From Chitinophagaceae bacterium (GTDB taxonomy: Bacteria; Bacteroidota; Bacteroidia; Chitinophagales; Chitinophagaceae), in assembly GCA_016713085.1 (NCBI GenBank), contig JADJPV010000002.1:558001-622000 (forward strand): 64,000 nt of DNA, read 5' to 3'. The position numbers and the translations under genes were made by a program. The notes below the pieces were generated by a model. It searched no databases. It saw only the letters and a list, made by a program, of their open reading frames with translations, and was not told where the DNA came from. Of this stretch, positions 17,932 to 27,144 are shown in pieces. Positions within the stretch are counted from its first letter, which is position 1; every line of letters starts with the position of its first letter.

Positions 17932-19041
17932 TTATGCTAAAGAAGCAATAATCTTCTTTATAATATTTTCCCAGTAATAAAACTCATAATATGCAGCAGG
18001 AGTTTCTGTTGATGTATTACTGTTATCAACGATTGCTCTTGTAAAATTTATCCAGTCGTTATCTGCAACGTTTACGAGTTTTCCATCACATACATTTTCT
18101 TCAATACCAATGGCTCCGCTTTTTGTGGAGATAACGGTTGTGCCGAATGCGATGGATTCGATCATTTTTGTTTTTACTCCACCGCCACTCTGAACAGGAT
18201 TGAGAAAAAGATCGGCTGACTTGAAGTAAAGTTCAATATCATCAACAAATCCTGCATAGTGAATATGCTGATTCTTCCATTCTTTTAATTCATTCAGTTC
18301 AGCAGGAAGACGTTTGCCGGCAACAAGAATATTATACTGAAGAGATGATTGCAGCAGAAGTGGATTGATCTGCTCAAGGATGATGTTTAAAGCATCCAGG
18401 TTTGGTTTGTAATCTAACAGGCCATTAAAAAACAAAAGGCTGTGTTGGGGATTAAAACCATGTTTGCTGCAAACAAGTTCTTTACTTGATTGTTTATCCA
18501 AAGGCATTGACTTTTGATTAATACCATAAGGAACCAGTACACATTTTTCGGGTTTCAACTGGAGATGCTGAATCATCCATTGCCTGTCTTCTTCTGAAAT
18601 ACAAAAGATGGCATCAGCTTTTCGTAACACCCAGCTTTCGTATAATTTCAAAACAGACCACCAGCTTTTGCCCAAGGTTCTGAAACGTTCATATTCGATA
18701 TTATGAGTATGAACGATGAGTTTGATGTTGCAGCTTTTTTTCAATAACCAGCCCAGCCACCCAAGATAGGGGTGCTCTATAATAACGGTATCAATCTCCT
18801 GTTCTTTGATCAACTTTTTCAGGCGGAAGAAAGAACTGATATCTGCATATCTGGATCGGCTCTTTTTCAGCAGGGGGTGAAAAGAATAATTCTTCGCTAA
18901 TGAAGCGTCATTATCAGCTGTACCTGCAACATGCAAAACACATTGCTCACCCAATGATTGACTGAACTGAGCAATGAATTTTTGTCCGCCGGAAAAAAAA
19001 GGAAGATACTGGTAGGGTACAATGTTCAATACCTTCTTCAT
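17932..19041 (-). CDS. Glycosyltransferase family 4 (GT-B)
   Basis: A 369-residue retaining GT-B glycosyltransferase. The N-terminal PYQYLPFFSGGQKFIAQF is the glycine-rich acceptor domain opening; HTHNIEYERFR and CISEEDRQWM are typical of GT4; the donor site is FLNPVQSGGGVKTKMIESIAFGTTVISTKSGA, a variant of the E-x7-E motif. I set the start at the ATG at 19041 (MKKVLNIVPY); upstream codons overlap the YfhO gene, whose stop lies one base before. The two genes are thus very probably one transcript. Sugar specificity unknown. Confidence 0.85.
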   Translation of the reverse strand: MKKVLNIVPYQYLPFFSGGQKFIAQFSQSLGEQCVLHVAGTADNDASLAKNYSFHPLLKKSRSRYADISSFFRLKKLIKEQEIDTVIIEHPYLGWLGWLLKKSCNIKLIVHTHNIEYERFRTLGKSWWSVLKLYESWVLRKADAIFCISEEDRQWMIQHLQLKPEKCVLVPYGINQKSMPLDKQSSKELVCSKHGFNPQHSLLFFNGLLDYKPNLDALNIILEQINPLLLQSSLQYNILVAGKRLPAELNELKEWKNQHIHYAGFVDDIELYFKSADLFLNPVQSGGGVKTKMIESIAFGTTVISTKSGAIGIEENVCDGKLVNVADNDWINFTRAIVDNSNTSTETPAAYYEFYYWENIIKKIIASLA

Positions 19042-19042
19042 G

Positions 19043-21548
19043 TTATGCCTGCTTACTTGTTTTCCAGGCCATGAATAAACCGCCGAATACAATTAAGTAA
19101 GTAAGAATCGCTGCAATTAAATCAAGTCTGTCGCCTAATTTATAAGAGTAAGGTTCAAACCTGAATTCAATTTTATGTGTTCCTGCAGGAATGGCTAAGC
19201 CACGCAATGCATAGTTTGTTTTTACAATCTCTGACTTCTTGCCGTCAATGAATGCATTCCATCCTGCTGTATAATATACTTCACTGAATACGGCAAACTG
19301 GTTGCTATTGGCCTGTGATTCGTAGTTGATGATATCATTTTTGTTTTCAATCAGCTTAATGCTTGATGCCGAATCATAAACCGGTGCGTTTGGAATCAGT
19401 GATTTGAATTTCACCTGTACAACCGCTGTATCACGCAGATCAGTGCTGTCAAGAGCTCTCATTTCTTCTTTCCCATTTTCAACATATTTTATTCCTTTCA
19501 CCAGCCAGCAGGGACCAAAATTTTCCGGATTCATTTGTGCAACAGGTTGACCGTTTTGCGGATTCTGTACAATGAAATATTTAGTATTGAGCATATTCAA
19601 TACCTGCATATTGTTTTTGCCGATCTGGTTTTCAATCAGGTCCTGGTAGATCTGCAGTTTGGCAGGATGATAACCACCAATTGAATTATGATGATAAGAA
19701 GTAACCGATTCATTGGTAAAATCAACTGTTGTGTTGAACACACGGTAATAACCTTTATCCTGCTTAATCATTTTATCAGCATCGGTCATGGCAAATGCAT
19801 TGTTAAACTCATCGGGATCAACAAAATTGTTTTCATTGAGATAACGTCTTCCAACAGTTAATAAATCAAACGCACTCAATACAAGTAATATCGCCATCAC
19901 AGGAACAGGTTTCAGCTTTTTGTTTGTGGCTAACCAGATTACAATCAGTGTAAGTGCCAGTAGAATGATGGTTCTGATAAGATCACTTCCGAACAATCCT
20001 CTTCTGTCGGCCTGGATAGCTGTGATAAAACTTTTGCCGAATGTTTCGGCCTGCTGCTGCATTTCAGGAGTTGGTTGCTTGCCCTGTGCTGCCTGCTGCA
20101 GCATGGCGCCACTCATGTTCTCTTTTATTCTTGCATCATTCGGTGAAACATAATCGAACGTAAAATATAAGTAACCCAGAATTACAACAAGAACCCCTGC
20201 TGTAATTGCGGTTTGCTTAAATGCTTTTTTTTACAGCATCGGCAGTTGCAGTTCCAAACAACAGGTTGTTTGCTGCAACAGTTGCCAGTATTACAAAACA
20301 CAATTGCGGTAATACCAGGCCCATGGAAGGTGCACGGAATTTTTTATACAGTGGTAAGTAATCAAACAGGAAATAGTTGATGAAATCAACATTACTGCCC
20401 AATGCAAGAATGATTCCAAACAAACCCGCAGCAAACAAACTCCATTTCAACCATCCCTTTTCAAAGAACATGGCAAATACAAACAACAGAATAATCACAG
20501 CCCCAAAATAAACAGGACCTGAAGTTGGCTGCTGTTTTCCCCAATAAGAAATGCCATTTGCATTCTGCAATGCCTGGTCTTCGGGGTATCCAACTTCCAT
20601 CAGCTTATCAGCGAACTTTGATGTTTTGTATTCATTACCTCCATTGCTTCCACCATAAATTCCGGGAACTAATAAAGTAAATGTTTCAGTGAGACCAACA
20701 CTGTATTTGAATGCATAGTCTTTATCCAATCCACCGCTGGTTGTATTCTTATCTTTTGTTTCTTTTAATTCACTTACACCACCACGCATACTTTCTTTTG
20801 CATATTCCCATGTAGTTAAAGAACCCAGTGCATTCGTACCTAATGAAATAATACCGATGACCGTTGCAATGGCAAGGGCTTTGAATGCAGTTGACAGTTC
20901 TTTCTTTTTGAAACTGTCAATTAAAAAACCAACTGTGATTGCTCCCAGTATAATGAGTGTATAATAAACAATTTGTAAGTGATTTGTACTGAGTTGCAAA
21001 ACCAATCCAGTTGACAGTGCCGCACTACCCAGCCACCATCTCTTTTTGAAGAGCAATAATAAACCGGCAATTGCTAATGGTGCATATCCCAGTGCAAGCA
21101 TTTTTGTATCATGTCCGGCTCCGATTATAATCGGATCGTATGTAGAGTAGGCATAAGATAAAGCACCCATAATAGCAATCCATGGATTAATTCCTAATAC
21201 CAATGCAAGTAAATAAAAACTTAAACAGGCCAGGAAAAAGAAGTTGGCGGGTTTTGGTAAGCTGAGTGTTAATACATAACTCACATAATAGAAGGATACT
21301 TTATGTGTGCCTTCTAATGCAATCTGATAAGTGGGCATTCCACCGAACATGCTGTTGGTCCATTTGGGAAAATGGCCGAGTTTTTCTTTCTGTTCAAAAG
21401 ACTGCTGGGCCATCCCTTTCCAGCCAATATTGTCGTGTGCGTTCAATACTTTTCCTTCAAATGCAGGTTTGCAATAGATGAGTGCAACCACAACAAAAAC
21501 AGCAACGGCAATGGCGTGAGGAATCAGCTTTTTAAAATCGAAGTTCAT
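19043..21548 (-). CDS. YfhO family multi-pass membrane protein (frameshift at 20225-20232)
   Basis: A large membrane protein of the YfhO family (about 834 residues reconstructed), with a many-helix N-terminal part (for example IAVAVFVVVALIYCKPAF, a FGGMPTYQ loop, GAVIILLFVFAMFF) and a long C-terminal soluble region ending in another helix (LDLIAAILTYLIVFGGLFM). Firmicutes YfhO proteins are needed for glycosylation of lipoteichoic acid; Bacteroidota members have no assigned reaction but resemble GT-C glycosyltransferases. The frame breaks in a run of eight T; seven T join ATADAVKKAF to KQTAITAGVLVVILGY and onward. Its stop abuts the GT4 start, so it fits the glycan cluster. Confidence 0.85.
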
Positions 21549-21707
21549 GTGATATTTTTTATTGCTTTTTTATTTGCCACATAGTATGCCCGTGAACTAT
21601 TTATCCTGGTAATGAATTTCTGTTCATGGGCATTTCATGTGCAAAAATTTTCAGTTTCAGTGAGGCAAAATAATGGTATTTTGGGGGATTGACAGCATTT
21701 TTAACAG

Positions 21708-21983
21708 ATGAAAAGATTTTTGTTTTTCTGCCGGGTGGCTTTTATTCTCAATCTGCTCTTCTTTGTTTATCTATTCCTGCGGTTTCAACCACTTATTACA
21801 TCCCAGGCATTGATTTCAATGATTGTGATAGGGGGTTGGTTTTTAAGTATTCTGATGAACTTTTTAGTGGCAGGCTGGTTATTAATTCTGCTGCTTAAAA
21901 AGGAAGAGCAGCTAAAGGTAAACTGGATGATTTTATTTAATTCGGCAGTATTTATCTTTCAACTCCTTTACTATTTCTTATGA
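21708..21983 (+). CDS. Small three-helix membrane protein, unknown
   Basis: A 91-residue hydrophobic protein with three clear membrane helices (AFILNLLFFVYLFL, LISMIVIGGWFLSILMNFL plus an adjoining stretch, WMILFNSAVFIFQLLYYFL). No family recognised. Its stop overlaps the start of the queuosine-precursor transporter (ATGA), so it is coupled to that gene. A function with the transporter is only suggested by the overlap. Confidence 0.6.
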   Translation: MKRFLFFCRVAFILNLLFFVYLFLRFQPLITSQALISMIVIGGWFLSILMNFLVAGWLLILLLKKEEQLKVNWMILFNSAVFIFQLLYYFL

Positions 21984-22778
21984 TTCATCAAATCATCAAA
22001 GACAAATCAACAAGACTGTTTATCATCCTCGGCGGTTTCTTTATTGCCAATGCACTGATTGCAGAGATCATCGGGGTGAAGATTTTTTCGCTGGAGAAAA
22101 CACTTGGCTTATCGCCGATGGATATTAAACTGTTCGGGAACGTATTGTCGGTGAATCTTACTGCCGGTGTGCTATTATGGCCGGTTGTTTTTATCATGAC
22201 AGACATCATCAATGAATACTACGGTATGAAAGGGGTGAAGTTTCTTTCTTATTTAACAGCCGGGTTAATTGCTTTTGCTTTTCTCATTTTCATCCTGGCA
22301 ATGAAGCTTGTACCTGCTGATTTTTTATTACCAGCAAACAGGGTAGCGGTGTTCCTGATATGGAGAAAGCGTATAACAGTGTATTAGGGCAGGGAGGTTT
22401 TATCATCATTGGTTCCTTAACAGCTTTTATACTTGGTCAGCTGGTGGATGTATTTGTTTTTCATAAAATCAAAAGGCAACTGGTGAGAAGAGTATCTGGT
22501 TACGGGCAACAGGCTCAACATTAATTTCCCAGTTCATTGACAGTTTTGTGGTGCTGTTCATTGCTTTTTATATTGGTACAAGAGTCAACAGCAAGGGCAA
22601 TGATTTTGTGTGGCCTTTCAATTTATTTATTGCAGTGGGAATTGTAAATTATATCTACAAGTTTATTGTAGCAATCATACTCACACCTGTTATTTATCTT
22701 GTACACAACCGGATCGAGAAATATCTTGGTCATGAAAGAGCTGCTGAAATGAAAACGGCTGCAATGCAGGATGAGTGA
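21980..22778 (+). CDS. yhhQ: Queuosine precursor transporter, YhhQ/VUT family (two frameshifts, near 22341 and 22478)
   Basis: Imports queuosine precursors for tRNA modification. The first part (residues 1-120) has the family hallmarks IIGVKIFSL, VLSVNLTAGVLLWPVVFIMTDIINEYYG and KGVKFLSYLTAGLIAF. The frame as written ends at 22387. One extra G in the GGG at 22341-22343 continues as GSGVPDMEKAYNSVLGQGGF, then IIGSLTAFILGQLVDVFVFH. One extra A at 22478-22479 continues TGEKSIWLRATGSTLISQFI, DSFVVLFIAFYIG and on to MKTAAMQDE. The whole is about 267 residues, the usual size. Two one-base deletions in 140 bases either mean a true pseudogene or, more likely here, poor base calls. Confidence 0.85.
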
Positions 22779-22779
22779 G

Positions 22780-23232
22780 TTAATGCTTTTCTTTCAATAT
22801 TCTTGCAACCACTTTGTCAATTGGAAGAGTAACAGCCTCTTCACTAAAATCAGCCCAGTCAATTAAGCGGAACACTTCCGATTCACCCATTGGATCAGCA
22901 ATTTGATGCGGCTCAAAATCAAAGAGCTTTTGTTTGAAGCTTACCGTAAATGGGGCTAATGGTTTTACAAAATAGTAAATGGAGATGATCTGGTGCGCCG
23001 GATTAAATGCACTCATCTGGAAATAATCGGTTGTATAAATATGATCACTGATTTCAACTTCCAGATTCATTTCTTCTTTCATTTCCCGTTTCAGGCAATC
23101 TCTTGTTCCTTCGCCCAATTCTAAGCCGCCGCCAGGAAATTTGGTGATATATGCACCACGGATAAATTCATCACTAACCAATACCTGCTTATTATCTGTG
23201 ATGACGATTCCGTAAACTCTTATATTAAACAT
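22780..23232 (-). CDS. NUDIX hydrolase
   Basis: A 150-residue NUDIX protein. The Nudix box is GGGLELGEGTRDCLKREMKEEMNL, with all catalytic Glu residues (REMKEE) in place. The rest shows the usual alpha-beta-alpha pattern (IRVYGIVITDNKQVLVSDEF, FPGGG, YYFVKPLAPF). Hydrolyses a nucleoside diphosphate linked to some X; substrate cannot be read from the sequence. It is convergent with the transporter gene, ending two bases away. Confidence 0.88.
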   Translation of the reverse strand: MFNIRVYGIVITDNKQVLVSDEFIRGAYITKFPGGGLELGEGTRDCLKREMKEEMNLEVEISDHIYTTDYFQMSAFNPAHQIISIYYFVKPLAPFTVSFKQKLFDFEPHQIADPMGESEVFRLIDWADFSEEAVTLPIDKVVARILKEKH

Positions 23233-23266
23233 ATGCTATTAGTACTGTTTAATGATTCATTTTTTT

Positions 23267-23293
23267 ATTCCCCTTCAGGGGTTAGGGGCTCAG
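23267..23293. repeat. Dispersed G/C-block palindromic repeat, copy 1
   Basis: The plus strand reads ATTCCCCTTCAGGGGTTAG then GGGCTCAG. On the minus strand it is TGAGCCCCTAACCCCTGAAG..., with the TGA being the stop codon of the CorA gene. Similar blocks lie at 38241-38272 and 46735-46764. Confidence 0.65.
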
Positions 23294-24228
23294 AATTTTC
23301 TTTTACGCATGAAATAAATGCCAATGATAACGGACATGATTACGGATAATAAAATGGGGAAATAAAATGCAAAGCTGGAAGTTTGGCCGGGTATGGGAAC
23401 ATTCATTCCATAGATGCTGGCCACCAATGTTGGCAACTGCAGCATAATGGTAATATAAGTCAACCTCTTCATTACCTGGCTCTGGTTAATACTGATCACA
23501 CTGGCAAAAGCATCGAGTGATGAGCTGAGGATATTGGTGTAAGTGTTCGCCATTTCAAGTGCCTGGCTGGTATCTACAATCAAATCCTGTAAAATTTCAT
23601 CTTCATCATCATTGAGGGCAAGAAAATGTGTACGCTGTAATTTCATCAACAATAATTCATTACTGCGTAATGCTGTAACAAAATAAACCAGGCTTTTCTG
23701 GATCCGCATCAGATCGAGCAGCTCTTCATTCCGGTTGGCATCATAAAGTTTCTGTTCCAGCAGGTTTCTTTTATGATTGATTTCTTTCACAAATTCCATA
23801 TAGGCCTGTACCACTTTTTCAAAAATCTTCAGCACCATCAGGTTCTTTTTATCCGGATGACGGTTTTGAAATGTGTTCAGGAATTTTTTAATTGCTCCGT
23901 TATCAAAGGAGTTAACGGTTACAATCTGGTTATGCGTTAAAATGATACAGATGGGAATGGTGATGTAAAATGCATCACTGTCGTTGAACGAATTATTTTC
24001 TGTGGGTGTTTTAATGACAATCAGCCTTACATTATCTTCCTCTTCAAAGCGGGAACGTTCATCAATATCCAGTGAATCTGAAAGAAAATCGAGGGGGATG
24101 TCCAGCGCTTCTGCAACTTCAGAAAATTCTTCCTGTTTTAACGGCGGAACAATGTTAACCCATGAACCTGCTTCAGGTTTTTCAATTGCAAGGGTGTGGC
24201 CGTGTTCATTTTTAAAATATTGCAGCAT
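23290..24228 (-). CDS. corA: CorA family magnesium transporter
   Basis: A 312-residue CorA-type divalent cation channel. The N-terminal cytosolic domain (residues 1-245) carries the long stalk helix region (FVKEINHKRNLLEQKLYDANR). Two C-terminal membrane helices follow (TYITIMLQLPTLVASIYGMNV and FAFYFPILLSVIMSVIIGIYFM) with the signature YGMN between them, and a basic tail MRKRKF. Length normal. Its stop codon is formed at the edge of a dispersed repeat (23267-23293). Mg2+ is the usual substrate; Co2+/Ni2+/Zn2+ cannot be excluded. Confidence 0.92.
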   Translation of the reverse strand: MLQYFKNEHGHTLAIEKPEAGSWVNIVPPLKQEEFSEVAEALDIPLDFLSDSLDIDERSRFEEEDNVRLIVIKTPTENNSFNDSDAFYITIPICIILTHNQIVTVNSFDNGAIKKFLNTFQNRHPDKKNLMVLKIFEKVVQAYMEFVKEINHKRNLLEQKLYDANRNEELLDLMRIQKSLVYFVTALRSNELLLMKLQRTHFLALNDDEDEILQDLIVDTSQALEMANTYTNILSSSLDAFASVISINQSQVMKRLTYITIMLQLPTLVASIYGMNVPIPGQTSSFAFYFPILLSVIMSVIIGIYFMRKRKF

Positions 24229-24255
24229 AGCGGCGCAAAGGTAACGAGCTGAACC

Positions 24256-24828
24256 TTATTCTGCGACTGAAAATTCCTGCGCTTCATTTTTCCTGCTACG
24301 CATGGTTTTGTAATGATGTGTATTGTGGAATAAGTTGAAATAAAGCAGCTCTCTGATTGTGATCATTCCGAGTACAGGGTGAGGGATCTGATAGTTATCA
24401 ATATTTTCATCTTCCCAGTAATAACGTACCTGGTCAAGGTATTTCTTTGCTGTATGTTCAAAGCGGGTAATTAATTTTTCCTTAGCGTCTTTTTCCTGTT
24501 TAATAGCCGGTACAAACCGCTTTTCTGTTTCAAATCCTTCATCTATTTTTTTGTAATAAACTTCAACCAGTTCTTCGTAGGTTAAAGATGTATGTTTTGG
24601 CTTGCCAAATTTCCATTTTAAAAGGAATTTCGGCAAAAACAATCCAAACCAACTCCTTTCCATACTCAGGGAAAGATGTTCGAGGTTTTCAGCAACAGAC
24701 CATTGTTCGGATTTATAGAAAAAATAAGGCACTTCCAGTTGACGGCATTGTTTTACAATATCCTCAATGGTATTTTCAGCGTGGTTCAAAATCTGAAACT
24801 TATTTAAATGATAGCGTTTTGCAATCAT
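24256..24828 (-). CDS. DinB-like (DinB_2) four-helix protein
   Basis: A 190-residue DinB-superfamily protein, predicted to bind a metal through three His residues: the first in NLEHLSL after QWSVAENL, and others in the C-terminal NLFHNTHHYKTM. DinB-like proteins include damage-induced proteins and bacillithiol- or mycothiol-dependent transferases; which applies here cannot be told. A segment KFLLKWKFGKPKHTSL lies between helices 2 and 3. It is upstream of corA on the same strand with a 27-base gap. Confidence 0.75.
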   Translation of the reverse strand: MIAKRYHLNKFQILNHAENTIEDIVKQCRQLEVPYFFYKSEQWSVAENLEHLSLSMERSWFGLFLPKFLLKWKFGKPKHTSLTYEELVEVYYKKIDEGFETEKRFVPAIKQEKDAKEKLITRFEHTAKKYLDQVRYYWEDENIDNYQIPHPVLGMITIRELLYFNLFHNTHHYKTMRSRKNEAQEFSVAE

Positions 24829-24866
24829 TGGGTGTTGGTTAGGGTTTGAATTAAAATTATACAGGG

Positions 24867-25646
24867 TTATAACTCAACTGAACCGGAAAAAACAAACTTT
24901 GCAGGTCCGCAAAGCCAGATATCTTCAAAGCTTGTATCCGATTTCTTTTTAAATTTCACTTTCAATTCACCTCCCGGTGTCACTATTTTTTTCTCCTGTG
25001 TTCCAATTATATCATCACTTGCTGCTATTGCGGCGGCTGTTACACCTGTGCCACAGGAAAAAGTTTCTGCTTCAACTCCACGTTCATATGTGCGTACACT
25101 CAGATGTGTGGAATGAACCTGAACAAAATTAACATTGATCCCATTTGTACGAAAGGGGGTGGAATTGCGGATGCGTCTTCCTTCGGTAAAAACATCCGTT
25201 TTTTCTACATCATTATCCCACTTAATATAATGTGGTGAACCTGTGTTGAGGACTGAATGATCAGTTGCTTTTTCAATTTCATCTACATCCTTCATTTTCA
25301 ATTCAACCCAGCCGTTTTCTTTCAGCACAGCTTCGTGAAATCCGTCTGTAGCAAGGAATCTGGCCGTTTTGTCAATAACATTCATTTGTTTGGCAAAGGC
25401 CACCAGGCATCTTCCGCCGTTGCCGCACATGCTTCCTTCAGCACCATCTGCATTGTAATAAACCATCTCAAAATCATAACCTTCTTTTAGCTGTAATAAC
25501 ATTAAGCCATCGGCTCCAATGCCGAATCTCCTGTCGCATAAAAAGGCTATTTCTACGCTGGTTAACTGCGTAAAATTACCAAGTCGATTATCGAGGATAA
25601 TGAAGTCGTTACCGGTTCCCTGATATTTATAGAAGTCAATTCTCAT
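24867..25646 (-). CDS. dapF: Diaminopimelate epimerase DapF
   Basis: Interconverts LL- and meso-diaminopimelate for lysine and peptidoglycan synthesis. The two catalytic Cys lie in GSMCGNGGRC (near residue 72) and in ETFSCGTGVTAAAIA. It also has the family opening FYKYQGTGNDFIILDNR and FGIGADGLMLL. At 259 residues it is full length. Its ATG overlaps the stop of the nucleoside phosphorylase gene upstream by four bases (ATGA), so the pair is translationally coupled. Very secure. Confidence 0.95.
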   Translation of the reverse strand: MRIDFYKYQGTGNDFIILDNRLGNFTQLTSVEIAFLCDRRFGIGADGLMLLQLKEGYDFEMVYYNADGAEGSMCGNGGRCLVAFAKQMNVIDKTARFLATDGFHEAVLKENGWVELKMKDVDEIEKATDHSVLNTGSPHYIKWDNDVEKTDVFTEGRRIRNSTPFRTNGINVNFVQVHSTHLSVRTYERGVEAETFSCGTGVTAAAIAASDDIIGTQEKKIVTPGGELKVKFKKKSDTSFEDIWLCGPAKFVFSGSVEL

Positions 25647-26518
25647 ATTGTCGAAATAATTCCGAGCGATTTTTTAATTAAAGATTCAACGGCTGCACCG
25701 CCATCTTTGCTGAATTCTTTCTTTACACGGTTGGCAACAATAGCGCTGACAGACAGGCATTGATGCCCCATTAATTTACCCAAACCGTAAATGGCTGATG
25801 TTTCCATTTCAAAATTAGTAATTCTATGCTGACCAAATTGAAACTGTGTAAGCCTGTCAACAAAGGAAGGATTTGAAAGACCTAAACGAAGTACTCTTCC
25901 CTGGGGGCCATAAAAGCCCGGACTTGTAACAGTAATACCATGATAATATCCTTCTACAAAATGTTTCAGCAATTGTGAACCTGCTCCTGCAATGTATGGA
26001 TGCGATAAATTGTCCTGTACCTGTGTATGTGTTACAAAAGCCTGGATCAATTGTTTTTCTTCATCATTATTTGTATGTCTATAAAAATGAAGCAGGTTAT
26101 CAACACCAAGTCCATGTGTTGAAACTACAAATCCATCAACCGGAATATCTGCCTGCAAACCACCTGATGTACCAAGACGAATAACCTGGAGAGAAGTAAG
26201 AGTTGGTTTGATGGTTCTTGAATCAAAATCAATGTTCACCAGTGCATCCAGTTCATTCATCACAATATCAATATTGTCGGGGCCAATGCCTGTTGACACA
26301 ACAGAAATTCTTTTTTTGCCAATAAAGCCGGTATGAGTTATAAACTCCCGGTGCTGATTTTTGTACTCAATACTGTCAAAGTGTTTCGAGACTTCTTTTA
26401 CACGATCAGGATCTCCAACAGTGATAACAGTAGTGGCTAATTCTTCCGGACGGACGTTTAAATGATATATTGCTCCCCGATTATTAATAATGAGTTCGCT
26501 TTCTGCAATTCTTTGCAT
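25643..26518 (-). CDS. Nucleoside phosphorylase (uridine phosphorylase-like)
   Basis: A 291-residue NP-I family phosphorylase that splits a nucleoside with phosphate. Evidence: VITVGDPDRVKEVSKHF (phosphate-binding GDP-x-R), ISVVSTGIGPDNIDIVMNEL, IRLGTSGGLQ, and the ribose-binding FEMETSAIYGLG. The last motif and overall pattern are closest to uridine phosphorylases; purine phosphorylases of the same fold are an alternative. Downstream dapF starts within its stop codon. Upstream lies a divergent promoter that drives tRNA-Cys. Confidence 0.85.
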   Translation of the reverse strand: MQRIAESELIINNRGAIYHLNVRPEELATTVITVGDPDRVKEVSKHFDSIEYKNQHREFITHTGFIGKKRISVVSTGIGPDNIDIVMNELDALVNIDFDSRTIKPTLTSLQVIRLGTSGGLQADIPVDGFVVSTHGLGVDNLLHFYRHTNNDEEKQLIQAFVTHTQVQDNLSHPYIAGAGSQLLKHFVEGYYHGITVTSPGFYGPQGRVLRLGLSNPSFVDRLTQFQFGQHRITNFEMETSAIYGLGKLMGHQCLSVSAIVANRVKKEFSKDGGAAVESLIKKSLGIISTI

Positions 26519-26523
26519 AGTTC

Positions 26524-26556
26524 TTTGGGTGAATTTACCCGAATATACTACATTTG
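26524..26556 (+). promoter_or_regulatory. Bacteroidota-type promoter for tRNA-Cys
   Basis: TTTG at 26524-26527 (-33 box), 21-base spacer, TACATTTG at 26549-26556 (-7 box, TAnnTTTG). It lies directly upstream of the duplicated tRNA 5' end and is the best promoter match in the window. Confidence 0.75.
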
Positions 26557-26560
26557 CCCC

Positions 26561-26621
26561 TCACAAATTGGTCCTGATGTCCGCCGGTTGGCGGATAGGC
26601 AGAACTCACAAAGTGGTCCTG
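26561..26621. repeat. 16-bp near-perfect direct repeat flanking a small palindrome at the tRNA-Cys 5' end
   Basis: TCACAAATTGGTCCTG (26561-26576) recurs as TCACAAAGTGGTCCTG (26606-26621), one mismatch. The second copy includes the first seven bases of tRNA-Cys. Between them is the palindrome TCCGCC-GGTT-GGCGGA (26580-26595). This looks like a small element insertion with target duplication that preserved the tRNA. Confidence 0.7.
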
Positions 26622-26685
26622 TGGCCGAGTGGCTAGGCAAAGCTCTGCAAAAGCTTCTACAGCGGTTCGAATCCGCTCGGGACCT
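26615..26685 (+). tRNA. tRNA-Cys (anticodon GCA)
   Basis: The acceptor stem pairs GGTCCTG with CGGGACC (one T-G wobble). The D arm is GCC-GAGTGGCTA-GGC, the anticodon arm AAGCT-CTGCAAA-AGCTT with anticodon GCA, and the T arm GCGG-TTCGAAT-CCGC. The discriminator base is T, as usual for tRNA-Cys; CCA is not encoded (TCC follows). Length 71 nt. A partial copy of its 5' end lies 45 bases upstream. Confidence 0.92.
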
Positions 26686-26740
26686 CCGAAATGAAAGGCG
26701 TCAGAACACAACTGGCGCTTTTCTGTTTAAACAATTGTTT

Positions 26741-27139
26741 ATGCGTTACTCCAATTATATTGGCATACTGGCGGGCATTGTAATGGTCATTGCAGCAACA
26801 TTCCCCTGGATTTATATTCCATCAATTCAAACAACGGTTTCCGGGTTTGGATCTGATACCATTACCAAATTTGGCAAACCTGTGTTGATGAACATCATTT
26901 TCCTCGTGATCAATATTGCTTTCTTTCTGATTCCTAAACTTTGGGCGAAGAGGATGAATCCATTTGTAGGGGCAATCAATTTTGCATGGGCATTGAGGAA
27001 TCTTCTATTACTATCTACCTGCCGCAACGGCGAATGCCCAGACAGACAGATCTGGCTGTATATTTATTTTGGCGCTTCTATTGTATTACTGATAATGACT
27101 TTATTGCCTGAATTGAAAGAGAAAAATAATAATCAATAA
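26741..27139 (+). CDS. Four-helix membrane protein, unknown
   Basis: A 132-residue hydrophobic protein with four likely membrane helices (IGILAGIVMVIAATFPWIYI, VLMNIIFLVINIAFFLIP, a short stretch FVGAINFAWALRNLLLL, and WLYIYFGASIVLLIMTLLP) and a charged tail (ELKEKNNNQ). The frame is open far upstream through the tRNA, so I take the first ATG after the tRNA, at 26741. There is a conserved-looking STCRNGECPDRQ loop with two Cys between helices 3 and 4. No family recognised. It may be co-transcribed with tRNA-Cys. Confidence 0.65.
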   Translation: MRYSNYIGILAGIVMVIAATFPWIYIPSIQTTVSGFGSDTITKFGKPVLMNIIFLVINIAFFLIPKLWAKRMNPFVGAINFAWALRNLLLLSTCRNGECPDRQIWLYIYFGASIVLLIMTLLPELKEKNNNQ

Positions 27140-27144
27140 TACGG

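Noticed and set aside
26462..26740. N-terminal extension of the four-helix membrane protein through the tRNA
   Set aside because: The open frame runs across a well-folded tRNA-Cys and its promoter. The ATG at 26741 is the first start after the tRNA.
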